A DNA stretch of 64,000 nucleotides from Maniola hyperantus. Lineage: Eukaryota > Arthropoda > Insecta > Lepidoptera > Nymphalidae. The notes under the pieces were generated by a model. That model was not told where the DNA came from, did no database searches, and saw nothing but the letters and a program-made list of their open reading frames with translations. Positions 33,067-45,600 of this stretch are shown here, piece after piece (position 1 is the stretch's first letter; each line of letters opens with the position of its first letter). The stretch spans positions 744,001 through 808,000 of the forward strand of contig NC_048554.1 in assembly GCF_902806685.2 (NCBI RefSeq), in the 5' to 3' direction. The position numbers and the translations under genes were made by a program.

Positions 33067-33917
33067 GGTGAGATTGCAGTCCAGGGCTAACGTGTTTCTA
33101 AATTTCTGAAAAAAAAGCAAACAAGATATAAAGTTAACGGTAGAATAACGGCACGATAATAGAGAAACTAATTATAAGGTACCTATCTACTTCAGCTACC
33201 TAGTAATATAACTATCAAACTATTATTAAAATGTAATTAATATGTAAGTACTTATATAACTACGTCGAAAATGGTTTTCTAATGAACTGACATTTTACTA
33301 TTATCTATTCTTATAGATAATATTAAATACGGATAGCTTATCTTTATCTATGTCTAGACCTAGACATAATGATACCGTTTTATGACCATTTACATAATCT
33401 TGTTAGACTTGTCCAGATTCCATGGTAACGTAGAACTAGTTCGACGATCTTTGACACTAATAAGGCTTTGAGAATTTATCAAAACGAAAAAGAAAATTGT
33501 GATTCGTCATGTAACTATTTTGTTTCTATGTCACCCTATATACGATAGACCGTGCCTAATATTAGATGTTTGATAGCTATACTTGCAGTGTGACGATCGC
33601 AATAATTGTCAGAGCAAGAATCATCATCATCGTGATCAACCCACCCATAAGAAGGGTTTGGCCACAGGTGGTCTGGCCAAGTGCCTTTAAGAAGTAAGAA
33701 AATTATCAGGTTTCCTCACAATTTTTAATTCACCATTAAAACAAGTGATATTAAATTACTTTACTAATTGGAACGGCAGTGCCACTTACACTAACTAGAT
33801 GTTTAATGATAAATACAAACACAAAAATACACAAAATACAAATGATAAAACCTGAAAGGATTTTGAATGTACGCTGAGAACATTGAATGACCAGTTCATG
33901 CAATATTGTAATTGTAA

Positions 33918-34141
33918 TCTAAATATATAAAAGGAAAAGGTGACTGACTGACTGACTGACTGATCTATCAACGCACAGCTCAAACTACTGGACGGATCGC
34001 GTTGAAATTTGGCAGGCAGATAGCTATTATGACGTAGGCATCCGCTAAGAAAGGATTTTTCAAAATGCAACCCCTTAAGGAGTAAAATAGGGGTTTAAAA
34101 TTTGTGTAGTCCACGCGGACGAAGTCGCGGGCATAAGCTAG
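33918..34141 (+). mobile_element. Helitron-like element, GACTGACT type, intact ends
   Basis: A|TCTAAATATATAAAAGG to GGGCATAAGCTAG|T. Confidence 0.82.
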
Positions 34142-34307
34142 TAACATATATAATTGTTTAATAAATTTATCAATATTTGAATGCATGAATAATAAATGAA
34201 ATAAATGCAATGCTCTCCGCGTACTTCAGTAACTCCCGAATCAAAGTTATCCACCCGCTATAGCTATAGAATAAATAAAACCCAGACACAGAAACTCTTA
34301 GATCCGA

Positions 34308-34555
34308 CTAGCTTATGCTCGCGACTTCGTCCGCGTGGACTACACAAATTTGAAACCCCTATTTCACCCCCTTAGAGTTTGAATTTTCAAAAATCCTTTC
34401 TTAGCGGATGCCTACGTCATAATAGCTATCTGCATGCCAAATTTCAGCTCGATCCGTTCAGTAGTTTGAGCTGTGCGTTAATAGATCAGTCAGTCAGTCA
34501 GTCAGTCATTCAGTCAGTCAGTCAGTCAGTCACCTTTTCCTTTTATATATTTAGA
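34308..34555 (-). mobile_element. Helitron-like element, GACTGACT type, intact ends
   Basis: CTAGCTTATGCTCGCGACTT to ATATATTTAGA. The (CAGT)n run is expanded to about ten units with one variant. Confidence 0.8.
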
Positions 34556-34924
34556 TTTTTGCGGGCCATGACCTATTGGTGATGATCTAATAAGCATTGT
34601 GATTATTAGGCCACTACGGCCCTATAAATCATAAAGATACAATATATTTTGTGGTACGCAGCATCGTACCGGAACGCTAAATAGCTTTATTGTACTGAAT
34701 CTCAGCGTGTGATAATGTAGCGTACTTTATGTGACGGATACTAACGTCGGAAGGGCTTGCCAGTCTTTATGGTCTCTATTCAAGCGTGTATTATTGTTAG
34801 GGACCACCGTTTCACCATGGACTATGGTGGGAAGTTAAGTCAAAGGCAATGATTTTTTGAAGCAAATATAATAAAGCTCCATAGTCATATAAACATAAAT
34901 ACATAAACTGCTAAAATCATAACC

Positions 34925-35128
34925 CTTCCTCTTGGCTTTGTTTTTGAAATCCCGTGGGAACTATTTGATTATCTGAGATAAAAAGTAGCCTATGTCCTTC
35001 CCCAGGATGCAAGCTAGGTATATCTGTACCAAATTTTGTCAAAATCGGTTGAACGGAGGGGCCGCGTAAAAGGCTAGCCGTCAGACCGACAGACAGATAC
35101 ACTTTCGGATTTATAATATAAGTATGGA
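34925..35128 (-). mobile_element. Helitron-like element, TGTCTGTC type, truncated
   Basis: CAAAATCGGTTGAACGGAGG, (GACA)n, ATAATATAAGTATGGAC. Confidence 0.6.
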
Positions 35129-35147
35129 CTAGTATCGATGTCATATT

Positions 35148-35578
35148 TTAAGTAATTAAATATCACTTGCTTCAACGGTGAAGAAAAACATGATGAGGAA
35201 ACTTGCATGCCTTAGAGTCCTCCATAAAGCAAGTGATATTTGGTTACTTAAATCTTCTAAATATTTAAAAGTAAAAGGTGTCTATCTGACTGATTGACTG
35301 ATCTATCAAAGCACAGCTCAAACTACTGGACGGATCATGCTAAAATTTTGCATGCAGATAGCTATTATGACGTAGACGTCCGCTAAGAAAGGATTTTCGA
35401 AAAGTCAACCCCTAAGGGGATAAATAGTGGTTTGAAATTTGCGTAGACCACGCGGACGAAGTCGCAAACATAAACAAGTCGCATTTAATTCCGAAAAGTT
35501 AGACGTGCGTGCCCGGGATCGAACCACCGACTTCCGATCAGGAGGCGGGCGCCCTAACCAGTAGGCTATCACAGCTTC
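35148..35578. repeat. Type A SINE pieces with a nested Helitron-like element
   Basis: A plus-strand scrap (35148-35225) meets a minus-strand copy whose head ends GGCTATCACAGCTT. TCTAAATATTTAAAAG...GTCGCAAACATAA (35254-35475) is inserted within the latter. Confidence 0.6.
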
Positions 35579-36238
35579 ATGATGATGATAGTTGATAATC
35601 TGTCAACCCACAGCCTAAGCCGCTGGGGTTAAAATATTAATTACAGAAGGTGCGGCGCAATCACTATGAAAGAATTAAATTAGGCGATTAAATAGGGATG
35701 AAAGTTTGTATATTTGTATAATTGTGGGTATTGGTTTGATAATTATATCAAACCAATACCCACAGTTGTTATCAATACCTTCAACAGGCATTCATTAAAT
35801 CTGGGACCATAATGTATGTAATTATAAGTAAACAACGGTTTTCAATACGCAATACCGCTACATCTCCTAAAACAAACCGCAACCTAATGATACTGAAACG
35901 TAATCGATAAGTACGTTATTCGAATCGAAACAATGGCAGTGTCGATCGAGATGCGCGCGCGATTACGGTCTTCGAGTGTTTCACGTTCCTTTGTGCCATA
36001 GACTACAGTTTTTCTTTTTATTCACCCGGAGACATGAAGAAACAACATTGGCAAAACTACTAAAAAAATGTGAAATGAAACGAAAAAATATTACAAGAAA
36101 TTGTCGATGAAAAATAACAAAACTTGCTACAGGTACATTTTATTTTTGCAAATAAGTTACCATCACTTGAAGTGTAGGTAAAGTAAAACACTATAAAAAT
36201 TATAAAATAAAGTTACCATCAGTTGTTATTCTGAGGCT

Positions 36239-36530
36239 GGAAATCTGAAAAAGCTGGAATCGAGAAAAGCAAGTTAGATTCCAAACACAAGTGGGTAAGA
36301 AAATTTTGAAAAAGCGCAAAAGTTTACTTCGTCCGCGTGGACTACACAAATTTCAAACCCCTATTTCACCCTCCTAGGGCTTGAATTTTCAAACATCCTT
36401 TCTTAGTGGATGCCTACGTCATAATAGCTATCTGCATGCCCAATTTCAGCCCGATCCGTCCAGTAGTTTGAGCTGTGCGTTGATAGATCAATCAGTCAGT
36501 CAGTCAGTCACCTTTTCCTTTTACATATTT
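36239..36530 (-). mobile_element. Helitron-like copy with private flank (left arm of an inverted duplication)
   Basis: AATCTGAAAAAGCTGGAATC through AAAAGCGCAAAAGTTTACTT and the Helitron-like body recur, reversed, at 39641-39925. See findings. Confidence 0.7.
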
Positions 36531-36639
36531 AGATTGCATAACAATAAAAAATATAAGTATGCAGGCGCGCTGCCATTTTAATTGTAAACACTTTGCTCAT
36601 TGAACATTACGTAGTCGCCCCACCGTCATTTTGAGACAA

Positions 36640-36860
36640 TAAAAGTGAATGCGGCGGTACGAGGAGATTATTATTCGTGTGGCTCTTGCCGAGGGCACTT
36701 CTCAGTGGATACTATGTGTATCGTACTGTAGGTTTTATTATTATCATTGTTGTTGTGACCTAATGTGGTTTCAGTTGTTAAAGGTTCAGTACTAGGTTGT
36801 GGAAAGTGACGTGATTGTGTGAATGATGGTATAGTGTGTGTTGAATAGCTGTTTATCTGG
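36640..36860 (+). promoter_or_regulatory. Candidate promoter and non-coding first exon of the ANKRD6-like gene
   Basis: This is non-repetitive sequence with an arthropod initiator TCAGT (36702-36706) and GGTTT about 28 bases later, near the DPE position. It ends in a strong donor, TATCTG|GTAAGT (36860/61). The downstream coding exon has an acceptor, so an upstream exon must exist. The placement is inference. Confidence 0.35.
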
Positions 36861-37607
36861 TAAGTCCTTCTTGTATCGTTCCAATTTGTATTAGACGAAC
36901 GTGATTGTTGTAGTTGAGGTTAATTGAACTAAGTGTGGTGTGCTAGGTTAGCTGGTTGGTCTGGGGCCGGTATGGGGATGGTTGGAGCCGGTCGCTAGGT
37001 AGGGACTTAGCTAGTGTTAGTTAGCGATGTCTAGTCTCATAAGAGACGTTGTTATCATGACTCATTATTGACGGTAGGTTAATAGTTGAGGGTAGTCTGT
37101 GATATCTCTCGTAGTGTGCAAGAATGATGTTAGTATGCCCACGAAGGCTCGGTTAATCTAAAGGTTGTAATCCTGACGTATCCGGTTAACCATTACCTAA
37201 GGTTACTTTTGGTGGTTTAGTCTTCAATCTCGATCATAATAACATACTTCTGGCGGTGACGAGCCTACAAGTATTTTGGCCTCATATTGGCAATGTTATA
37301 TATCTATTTGTTATTCTATATCTGTAAATACTATTGCAATGCATATGCGACTTTGCTCTTTTGTTACTTGCTTGAAAGTAACTTGAATGCAAGCAACATC
37401 ATTAATAAAATGAAAAAGAATTCTATTCATCGCGTAGAAAATGAATGCAGAGTCAATTTGCTACGTTCCATTTAGATCGAGAAGATTTATGTTATTCATA
37501 AAATACAACATTTTGATTGATGCGTTTATATAATTTATTTACCACGGCTTGAATAACGCGGTGAGAGCGTTATGAAATATTTCAATACAAGACATACCTA
37601 CCCATAA

Positions 37608-37829
37608 TCTATATAAATATAAAAGGAAAAGGTGACTGACTGACTGACTGATTGACTGACTGATCTATCAACGCACAGCTCAAACTACTGGACGGATCGG
37701 GCTGAAATTTGGCATACAGATTGTTATTATGACGTAAACATCCGCCAAGAAAATTCAACCCCTAAGGGGATAAAATAGGGGTTCGAAATTTGTGTTGTCC
37801 ACGCGGATGAAGTCGCGGGCATAAGCTAG
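37608..37829 (+). mobile_element. Helitron-like element, GACTGACT type, intact ends
   Basis: A|TCTATATAAATATAAAAGG to GGGCATAAGCTAG|T. Confidence 0.8.
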
Positions 37830-38084
37830 TTTAAACATACAAAAGATAACTTAGATCAATATAAAGATAGAGGCACATAGACAAACATGTGTCAAAACAT
37901 TAAACGTATCAAACACGATGAGTTGAGACGAAGTCGCGGGCGGTCGCTAGTTCACGTGCAAACAACTCGTGCGTGTATCGTGTTTGCTCCACAGTCTACA
38001 CTGTAAATAAAAGGTTCTACCATCTCACTATATGTAGCAGAAAAGCATCCACGCAGACACGCGGCTAGACTAGACAGTCGAAAT

Positions 38085-38390
38085 ACAACCGCCGAGATTC
38101 TTGCTAGTTCTTTTCGGTAGGAAGGGCACTCTGTACCAGCGCAGCGAGCGGGGTGATTCGTTAACTCAGTGTTCATTACTGAATGATAGCCACTGAGCTC
38201 ATTTGACAGTAATTTCTTCTACATTGCTGCTTCACTGAATGATACAATTTTTTTTTGCAGAAAACCTTCAATGGATTGGATGGAGCTCGGTGGATATCAT
38301 TCAGTGTTAGACACTGAGTTAGAGTAGTGGTAGATTCAGTTTACGATTCGAAAGCACATAGTACAAGTTTATTTGAATAAAATACTTTTC
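38085..38390 (+). mobile_element. LINE 3' tail carrying a nested MITE
   Basis: The LINE tail halves are CAACCGCCGAGATTCTTGCT and GATTCGAAAGCACATAGTAC. The insert (about 38160-38325) has arms TTAACTCAGTG...CTGAATGATA and TATCATTCAGTGTTAG...CACTGAGTTA. Confidence 0.65.
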
Positions 38391-38439
38391 TATTTTTTTA
38401 TGCGTGTGTTTTTCTTTAAAGTCTTTTAAATATTTCAAT

Positions 38440-38640
38440 TATCAAAGTCAAAGTCAAATGATTTATTCAAAATAGGTAATTAATAACTCTTTTTGATGGT
38501 CAGATGTTGGATTTCTAAGATATAGTGGTGATAATTATTACGCACACTTAAAACTAAAGCTACGAGGGTTCCAAACGCGCCCAGGTCTGAGAAGAGCCCA
38601 CAACAAACTCAGCCGGGTATTTCAGTTTTCTCTACTTGTA
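38440..38640 (-). mobile_element. LINE 3' tail, CAAAGTCAAATGATTTATTC family
   Basis: Same modules as 24965-25170. Confidence 0.6.
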
Positions 38641-38943
38641 AAATTCTTCCCACTAAGTTATTTAAGATTTTCCAACATTGCGTATTCTACTAGTTCATAA
38701 ACATAACTCAGATGTCTGAAGTCTGCATACCTCAGTATAAAGTGCCTGTAGTACCATCATAAAGTCGTACGTGAAAGCGTTTCGCATTTGATATTCATTT
38801 GTTAGGAAAGCTTGTCTTAAATGTTTCGAAGTGAATAGAAACTTGGCGCTGGCTTTTATTTATTATGGTCAGTGGTCACCATACCATGCAAGGCTTTATG
38901 AATCCTTTCTTGTTCTGTAATAATTATTCCGTGTTTCTTTTAG

Positions 38944-39316
38944 TAAGTGGAAACTCGATTAACCGGACTAATTGTTGTCGTTAGGGATTCGGATAATCGA
39001 AAATCCGGATAATCGAATGTATGAAGAAAAGCGGGTTTTGTGCATATTATGTAGTTCACTAATAGTATTTTAAACTTTCAAAGTAAGATATAGTTATACC
39101 TAGTGGGATATCATACCTGTACAATGTACATTCTAAAACAGATTTTTATGCATAATAGTTTTTGGTTTATCGTACAAAATGGCGGAAAAAATACCCGAGT
39201 ACGGAACCCTCGGTGCGCGAGTCTGACTCGCACTTGGCCGAACAATTTTCGGTTGGTAGTCCGGATAATCGCGAATCCGTATAACCGAGGGCCGGATAAG
39301 CGAGTTTCTACTGTAA
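38944..39316. mobile_element. Pogo/Tigger-like MITE with a nested foldback fragment
   Basis: It starts GTGGAAACTCGATTAACCGG and ends CCGGATAAGCGAGTTTCTAC. GGATAATCG-type motifs repeat inside. 39115-39240 is foldback sequence (GACTCGCACTTGGCC). The terminus type is that of pogo/Tigger elements. Confidence 0.6.
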
Positions 39317-39512
39317 TAAAATTTAAAGGTATTTCTTTAAAAAAGAATTTATAAAAAGACAAGAATATGATTGAATAGTAGATGAATGTAATTGAATAGT
39401 GGTTTTAGCCAAGTTCTACAGACTTGACAGCAGAAGACAGCTTGCTACAGACATGCATGTCTCTAGTAAGCTATGTTACATGAAAGTTTGAATGGGTTTG
39501 TGTTTGTTGCAG

Positions 39513-39632
39513 TGATACAGATGGTGTGAGCGCATGGGAGGCGGCGCACTGCTGGAGGCGGCGGCGCGGGGTGACGCAGGCCGCGTGGCTATCTTGATCC
39601 GAGCTGGAGCGCCCGTCGATGCCACTGACGAG
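39513..39632 (+). CDS. Ankrd6: ANKRD6-like exon with start codon
   Basis: Acceptor TTTGTTGCAG, donor ACGAG|GTAAAT. The start is at 39534, encoding MGGGALLEAAARGD and onwards (33 residues). A minimal upstream frame ATG GTG TGA sits at 39521-39529. The 21 bases before the start are 5' UTR. Confidence 0.85.
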
Positions 39633-42600
39633 GTAAATCTAGATCTAATAAGGTAAAGCTGACTGACTGATCTATCAACGCACAGCTCAAACTACTGGAC
39701 GGAACGGCCTGAAATTTGACATGCAGATAGCTATTATGACGTAGGCACCCACTAAGTAAGGATGTTTGAAAATTCAAGCCCTAGGAGGGTGAAATAGGGG
39801 TTTGAAATTTGTATAGTCCACGCGGACGAAGTAAACTTTTGCGCTTTTTCAAAATTTTCTTACCTACTTGTGTTTGGAATCTAACTTGCATTTATCGATT
39901 CCAGCTTTTTCAGATTTCTGTCTACGTCATAGTAGAGATCCGCTAAGAAAGGATTTTTGAAAATTCGATCCCTTAAATGGGTAAAACAGGGGTTTAAAAT
40001 TTGTGTAGCTGCGGCAATAAGCTAGTTCATCATAATTTCTCTCCATCGATCGAGCGTGATTGTCGTCAACAGCAATCCTATTTTGCAATAAAAAACCGTC
40101 AAAGTGTAATTCGGACTGGATGGCGCACCGAGGGAGTCCATGTCCACCATCTTGGATTTGAAAATAAATCCTGAAAAACCCTGAAAATGACACCCATTTC
40201 TATTTTTTGTAATAAGTTCATGTCCGCCATCGTGGATTTGAAAATGAATGTCATCATCCCGGAAAAGTGCACATTCAGTCAACGTTACACACGCAATATT
40301 ATGTAGGTGTGACTCAACGGGACAATTCAGGAAAATTCCCATTGAGTAACAGTGTTACTCACGGGAATGTGACTCAACGGGAATAACCCTTAACTCGCTT
40401 TCTTGTCTCTCTCTTTGTTTGTTCGGTACAAATTTTATAATCGATTTTGTGCCAATTTCGATAGTAGGCAACCACTAGTAATTTTCAAAAAAAAATTGTA
40501 AGTAGGAAAAACATTCTACCAAGTTAACCACATTATCCATTCAGCACCCTGTCCGTACGCGTATGTCCAACTATATTAATTAACCCCATAAGCTTTTTAT
40601 TGTCATGAATAATTTAACATGACTCTTATTGGAAACGTATTAAAACTCTGATAGATGGTTTAAGTTGATACAGCCTTAAATGGCGTCCATTTAGCAAACT
40701 GTCGTGAGGCTATTAAATGCACACACGTACGACATTATTTTATGATTGTCAATAATTATTTTTTGTTTGCTCGACAAATTATTTACCAAACAGGTATCAT
40801 CATCATCAACAAATTACTTCCCATATAAAAAAAAATACAATTAAACTTTTACAAGTACTTTTGATTTTTGAATCGTCAAATGCCACTACCACTCGTTCGG
40901 AATGCCTTTCCTACCGAGAAGAACCAGCAAGAAACTCGGCGGTTGCTCTTTTCAAAGATTTGATATTGATGATTTTCAACATTATGTCATCTAAATATAT
41001 AAAAGGGAAAGGTGACTGACTGACTGACTGACTGACTGCCTGATCTATCAACGCACAGCTCAAACTACTGGACGGATCGGGCTGAAATTTGGCATGCAGA
41101 TAGCTATTATAACGAGGCATCCGCTAAGTAAGGATTTTTGAAAATTCGACACCTAAGGGGGTGAAATAGGGATTAGAAATTTGTGTAGTCCACGCGGACG
41201 AAGTCGTGAGCATAAGCTAGTACTTATATATAAAAGTAATTGCAGCCCCGCGCATTGCTGGAACGAGCTGCAGCTCAAATCCAAACTCTTTTCATCATCA
41301 TCACCTTCTTCAGAACGAAGTTTGGAGGTCATCATGCGAAAAGCTTCTCTATTTAAACTCTTTTATCATTTACATAATCTTCGATTGTGTAATAATATGC
41401 TTTTTCAGGAGCATACTTTTAATAGATTTTTTAAACTTGTGTAAAGGCAAGTCCAAAATAGTTGCGGGATTTTGTTGTAAAAGGTTATACCCATACCTAC
41501 CCAGGCCTGCACCGTAGCGGCGCCTAATACGTAAATTCAAAATTATCCGAGGCTAAATTTTATAATTTTATTTTATTTTATTTATCGTTGAATGACATAA
41601 AAATTGTTACTTTCAAATAAACATATAATTGACCTCTATTATTATTGACATGATTTAGAATTGTAGTAATTTGTTAATATTAATGTATTATTGTAATAAA
41701 ATAACCCACATAATTAATTTAAATAATAATAATCATTGTATCTGACTCGTAATTTGCGTAATTAACTAATATTAATTTATATTTTATGATTTATGAAGGA
41801 AAAAAAGAATAAAACTATACTTAAAATATGAATGATTATTATTATTATTATTTGATTGCTAATGGAACAAGGAAAATGAAATGTAAGATTGTTTAAATTT
41901 TTTATTATTTGTAACGTATTAGAATAAAGGCTTTTTTATTCATTTATTTATTTATTTATATCCATACCCACAAATGACTTTTGGACTTTCCTGAGGCGGA
42001 AGATAGGAGTTGCAAGGTCTTGCAAGCTTATTACGGTTTCTTGTTTTCCCACAACAAGACGTGCAATGTTAATATAATAACATATTATAACACAAGTAGA
42101 TAGTAGATATTATATTAAATTCCGCTTTGTCAGGTCTCTCGAAACCTATTATGTGGTAGCACTATTCATATTAGAGGAGCAGGCGCCCCGTGGCGAATGT
42201 ATTCGATATCCTCGCCTTGTCGTAAATCTTATTCGTTTGTAATATTATTACGTTCGTTCGTACGTTTAAATTGTACCTATCTATTTTTTTTTATTTTTTT
42301 TATTTATTCAGATACAAGTTAGCCTTTGACTGCAATCTCACCTGGTGGTAAATGATGATGCAGTCTAAGATGATAGCGGGCTAACCTGGAAGGGGTATGT
42401 CAGTTTTTTTTTTTTATTAAACCCATACCCCTTTGGTTTCTACACGGCATCGTACCGGAACGCTAAATCGCTTGGCGGCACGGCTTTGCCGGTAGGGTGG
42501 TAACTAGCCACGGCCAAAGCCTCCCACCAGGCAAAATCTAGTCGTAACATTAAACTGTGAACAAATTTATGGCGAACAGGCGAACTAGGTGATGGCCGCC

Positions 42601-45600
42601 AGTTCGTCCGCGTAAGTTTCGGTTACTAAAAATCGCATAGGAACTTTGATTTTCCGAGATAAAAGCACCCTGTGTCCTTTCCCGGTATGCAAGCTATCTC
42701 TGTACCAAATTTCGTCAAAATCAGTTCAACAGATGGGCCGTGAAAAACTAGCAGACAGACACACTTTCGCAAATTATAATATTAGTATGGAATTAGTATG
42801 GATATAGAAGCATGGGTTTAGAAAACAGAGCAGTTAAGTCCTACTTTCCTTTCAGAGTCTATTCAAATGAATACATTTCGTAATGTAACATGCTAAATAT
42901 GTACTGTACATATCCATTCCCTCCGCCGAGAGCCCTACAACCATAAGATAAATCGATGAATAATAAAACGATACAAGATATTAGTTACATCTCGGATGGA
43001 ATCGGAAGGCCGATACATCAATGTACACTCCTCAAGCCGTGGACTTACGCAAACGATCTATCAAAGGGGCTGAATTTGTAAATGAACAAAAAGTTGAAAG
43101 CAAAACGATTTATCAAATCATTATCCATACTTATACAAAACGTGAAAGTGTGTCTGTCTGTCTGCTAGCTTTTCACGGCCCATCTGTTCAACTGATTTTG
43201 ATAAAATTTGGAATTTTTGCTTGCATTCCAGAGAAGGACATATGCAACTTTTTATCCCGAAAAATCAGAGTTCGGGGTAGGTAAGGAATTTTTAAAATGC
43301 CTAAGTCTGTTTAGTTAGTACAAAGGTATCCCAGAGATGAATCTAAATAATATATAAAAGGAAAAGCTGACTGACTGATCTATCAACGCACTGCTCAAAC
43401 TACTGGACGGATCGGGCTGAAATTTGGCATGCAGATAGCTATTATGACGTAGGCATCCGCAAAGAAAGTACTTATTTTTGAAAATTCAAGACCTGAGGCG
43501 GTAATATAGGAGTTTGAAATTTGTGTAGTTAACGTGGACGAAGTCGCGAGTTTAAGCTAGTAACTAATATAACCAATAAAGGCTATTTATCCCGGAAAAT
43601 CAGAGTTCAGTGACGAAAGAGAGACGTGCGCTGCAAAGAACAACTCTTTAGGTAGGTATAGATACATATCGATCCATGACTGCTGGATGAACCCAGATCT
43701 CTTGAACTCTCTACACTTAACAGACAGACATGTCAAGCTGATTTTAATTTATACGCGATACTCGGAATACATTATGAATATAAACGATCTATCTGTGTAC
43801 AACATCGACGCAGCGCGAGCGTTGACGCGCAGAGATGATTGATGATTGGTCGCTCGAGAACTGCTCGAGAAAATGGCCGCCACGTCACCGGAGCTATTAG
43901 TTATTATCTACACAACGATTAGTATGCAATTAACTTGTGCTATTTATATATATTAATAGTTTAAAAGCTTGGATCATTGATAACATCAAGTAATCCATAA
44001 TACATTCTGTTATTAATAAGGAAGAAATCAGTAGGTACCCTTATTATAAATTCAATCACGTCGCAACAGCGCAACGGGTTGACGTGATTTTTTGCATGAG
44101 TATAGTTTAAGATATGGAGAGTGACATAGGCTACTTTTTATCCTGGAAAATCAAAGAGTTCCCACGGGATTTTTAAAAAACCTAATTCCACGCGAACGAA
44201 GTCGCGGACATCAGCTAGTGACATTATATTTTGTGCTATTGTGTATTATGGTTAAGTGTGTACTTTTTGCTAAGCTATTACACTAATCTAATCGCGATTG
44301 ATTTGCTTTTACCCGTTGAGGAGTTCCATTCTCTATTTACGAAACTATTCATTAAATCTTTACATAGGAAAAGATTATGAAAATCGATTTGATTCTCAAA
44401 AATTAGAGATCCCTAGGAAAATTGTAATAAGCTAACCGTGCGAAGCCGGTATGCCAAGTTAGAGTTACGTTCAAATCTGTTCAATAGTTTCAGTGTGAAG
44501 CGTGCACTGACAGACACTGTCTCTCGACAGACAAAAATTCAAAATAATGTTTTGGGGTATAAGTCCCGCAAATATCTAATGCGCGTGGTGTCAGCACTAG
44601 ACTGAAGTTTCGAGCAGATGGTATATTTTATTTCACTTAAATGACGTCATTTCGTTGTTAATGAGACATGGTTCCAGCGCAATAGCAATTTGCGGGACTT
44701 ATACCTAGCGTATCCTCCGATTAAAAGGTAAAATATCAATATTGTAAAAGTAAGCGTCGCCTCTGTAATAACCTAATGAAGTGGGAAAAGCTAATTAATG
44801 TCAAACGGACACACGTGCGTCGTTACAAGTTACAAGTTCATTTTTACACATTACTTACTCATAATAACTTGGTACATCCGTCCGTAACGAGAATTGATAT
44901 TAATAATGTTTTTAAGAAAGTGGCCGGAACGGCACGATTTCTATTCATTTTTGATGGTTTTATTTTGCACAATTTTTTTGAATATGTACGTAGCTACTAG
45001 AGCCTAGTGGTTAGGACGTCCGCCTTCTAATCGGAGGTCGGGGGTTCGATCCCGGGCACGCACCTCTAACTTTTGCGGAGTTATGTGCGTTTTAAATAAT
45101 TTAAATACATCGTGAGGAAACCTGCATGCCTGAGAGTTCTCCATAATGTTCTCAAAGTGTGTGTGAAGTCTACCAATCCACACATGGCCGGCGTGGTAGA
45201 CCAAAACCCCCTTCTCACTCTGAGAGGAGAGGAGACCCGTTATACTCTGTAGAGAGCCGGCGATGGGTTTATCCCGGAAAATCAAAGGGTTCCCACAAAA
45301 CCCAAATCCACGAGGCTGAGGTCGCGGGCATCAGCTAGTAGGTTAGTATTTTAATCTAACTGTGTCTGGCCTCAAATCTTTATAATTACTTATTTATTTT
45401 AATAGGAAAAATCTGCTTTCGGCAAATGTTAATTAAAGAACCACTTTTAGCCAAATATTTTAGCCAAAGATGAATAACAACATAGAGAAAGAACCGGTAG
45501 AATAATATTTATATAGACTACTTACAGTACTTACTTGCCCGCGACTTCATCCGCGTGGAATCAGGTTTTTTTAAATCCCATGGGAACTCTTCGATTTTCC

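Larger units (their letters stand above)
14991..36635. other. 21.6-kb stretch with no recognisable gene
   Basis: I found no exon-like frame with family features in either strand. The short open frames are either translations of repeats or random. Identified repeats are listed separately. The stretches 15000-15770, 18450-18910, 19240-19615, 21390-22285, 22645-24500, 28880-30210 and 35580-36235 hold nothing I can assign beyond AT-rich DNA and decayed repeat scraps (such as type B SINE remnants near 23690-23770 and 29480-29560). Confidence 0.5.
36861..39512. other. Putative first intron of the ANKRD6-like gene
   Basis: Unassigned sequence to 37600, then a Helitron-like element, a LINE tail with nested MITE, another LINE tail and a pogo-like MITE, listed separately. 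Confidence 0.4.

Noticed and set aside
19689..39777. Recurring small protein with NSYLHAKFQ and SFLSGCLRH motifs on both strands
   Set aside because: It is the translation of the GACTGACT Helitron-like element at each copy; the frame is broken differently each time.
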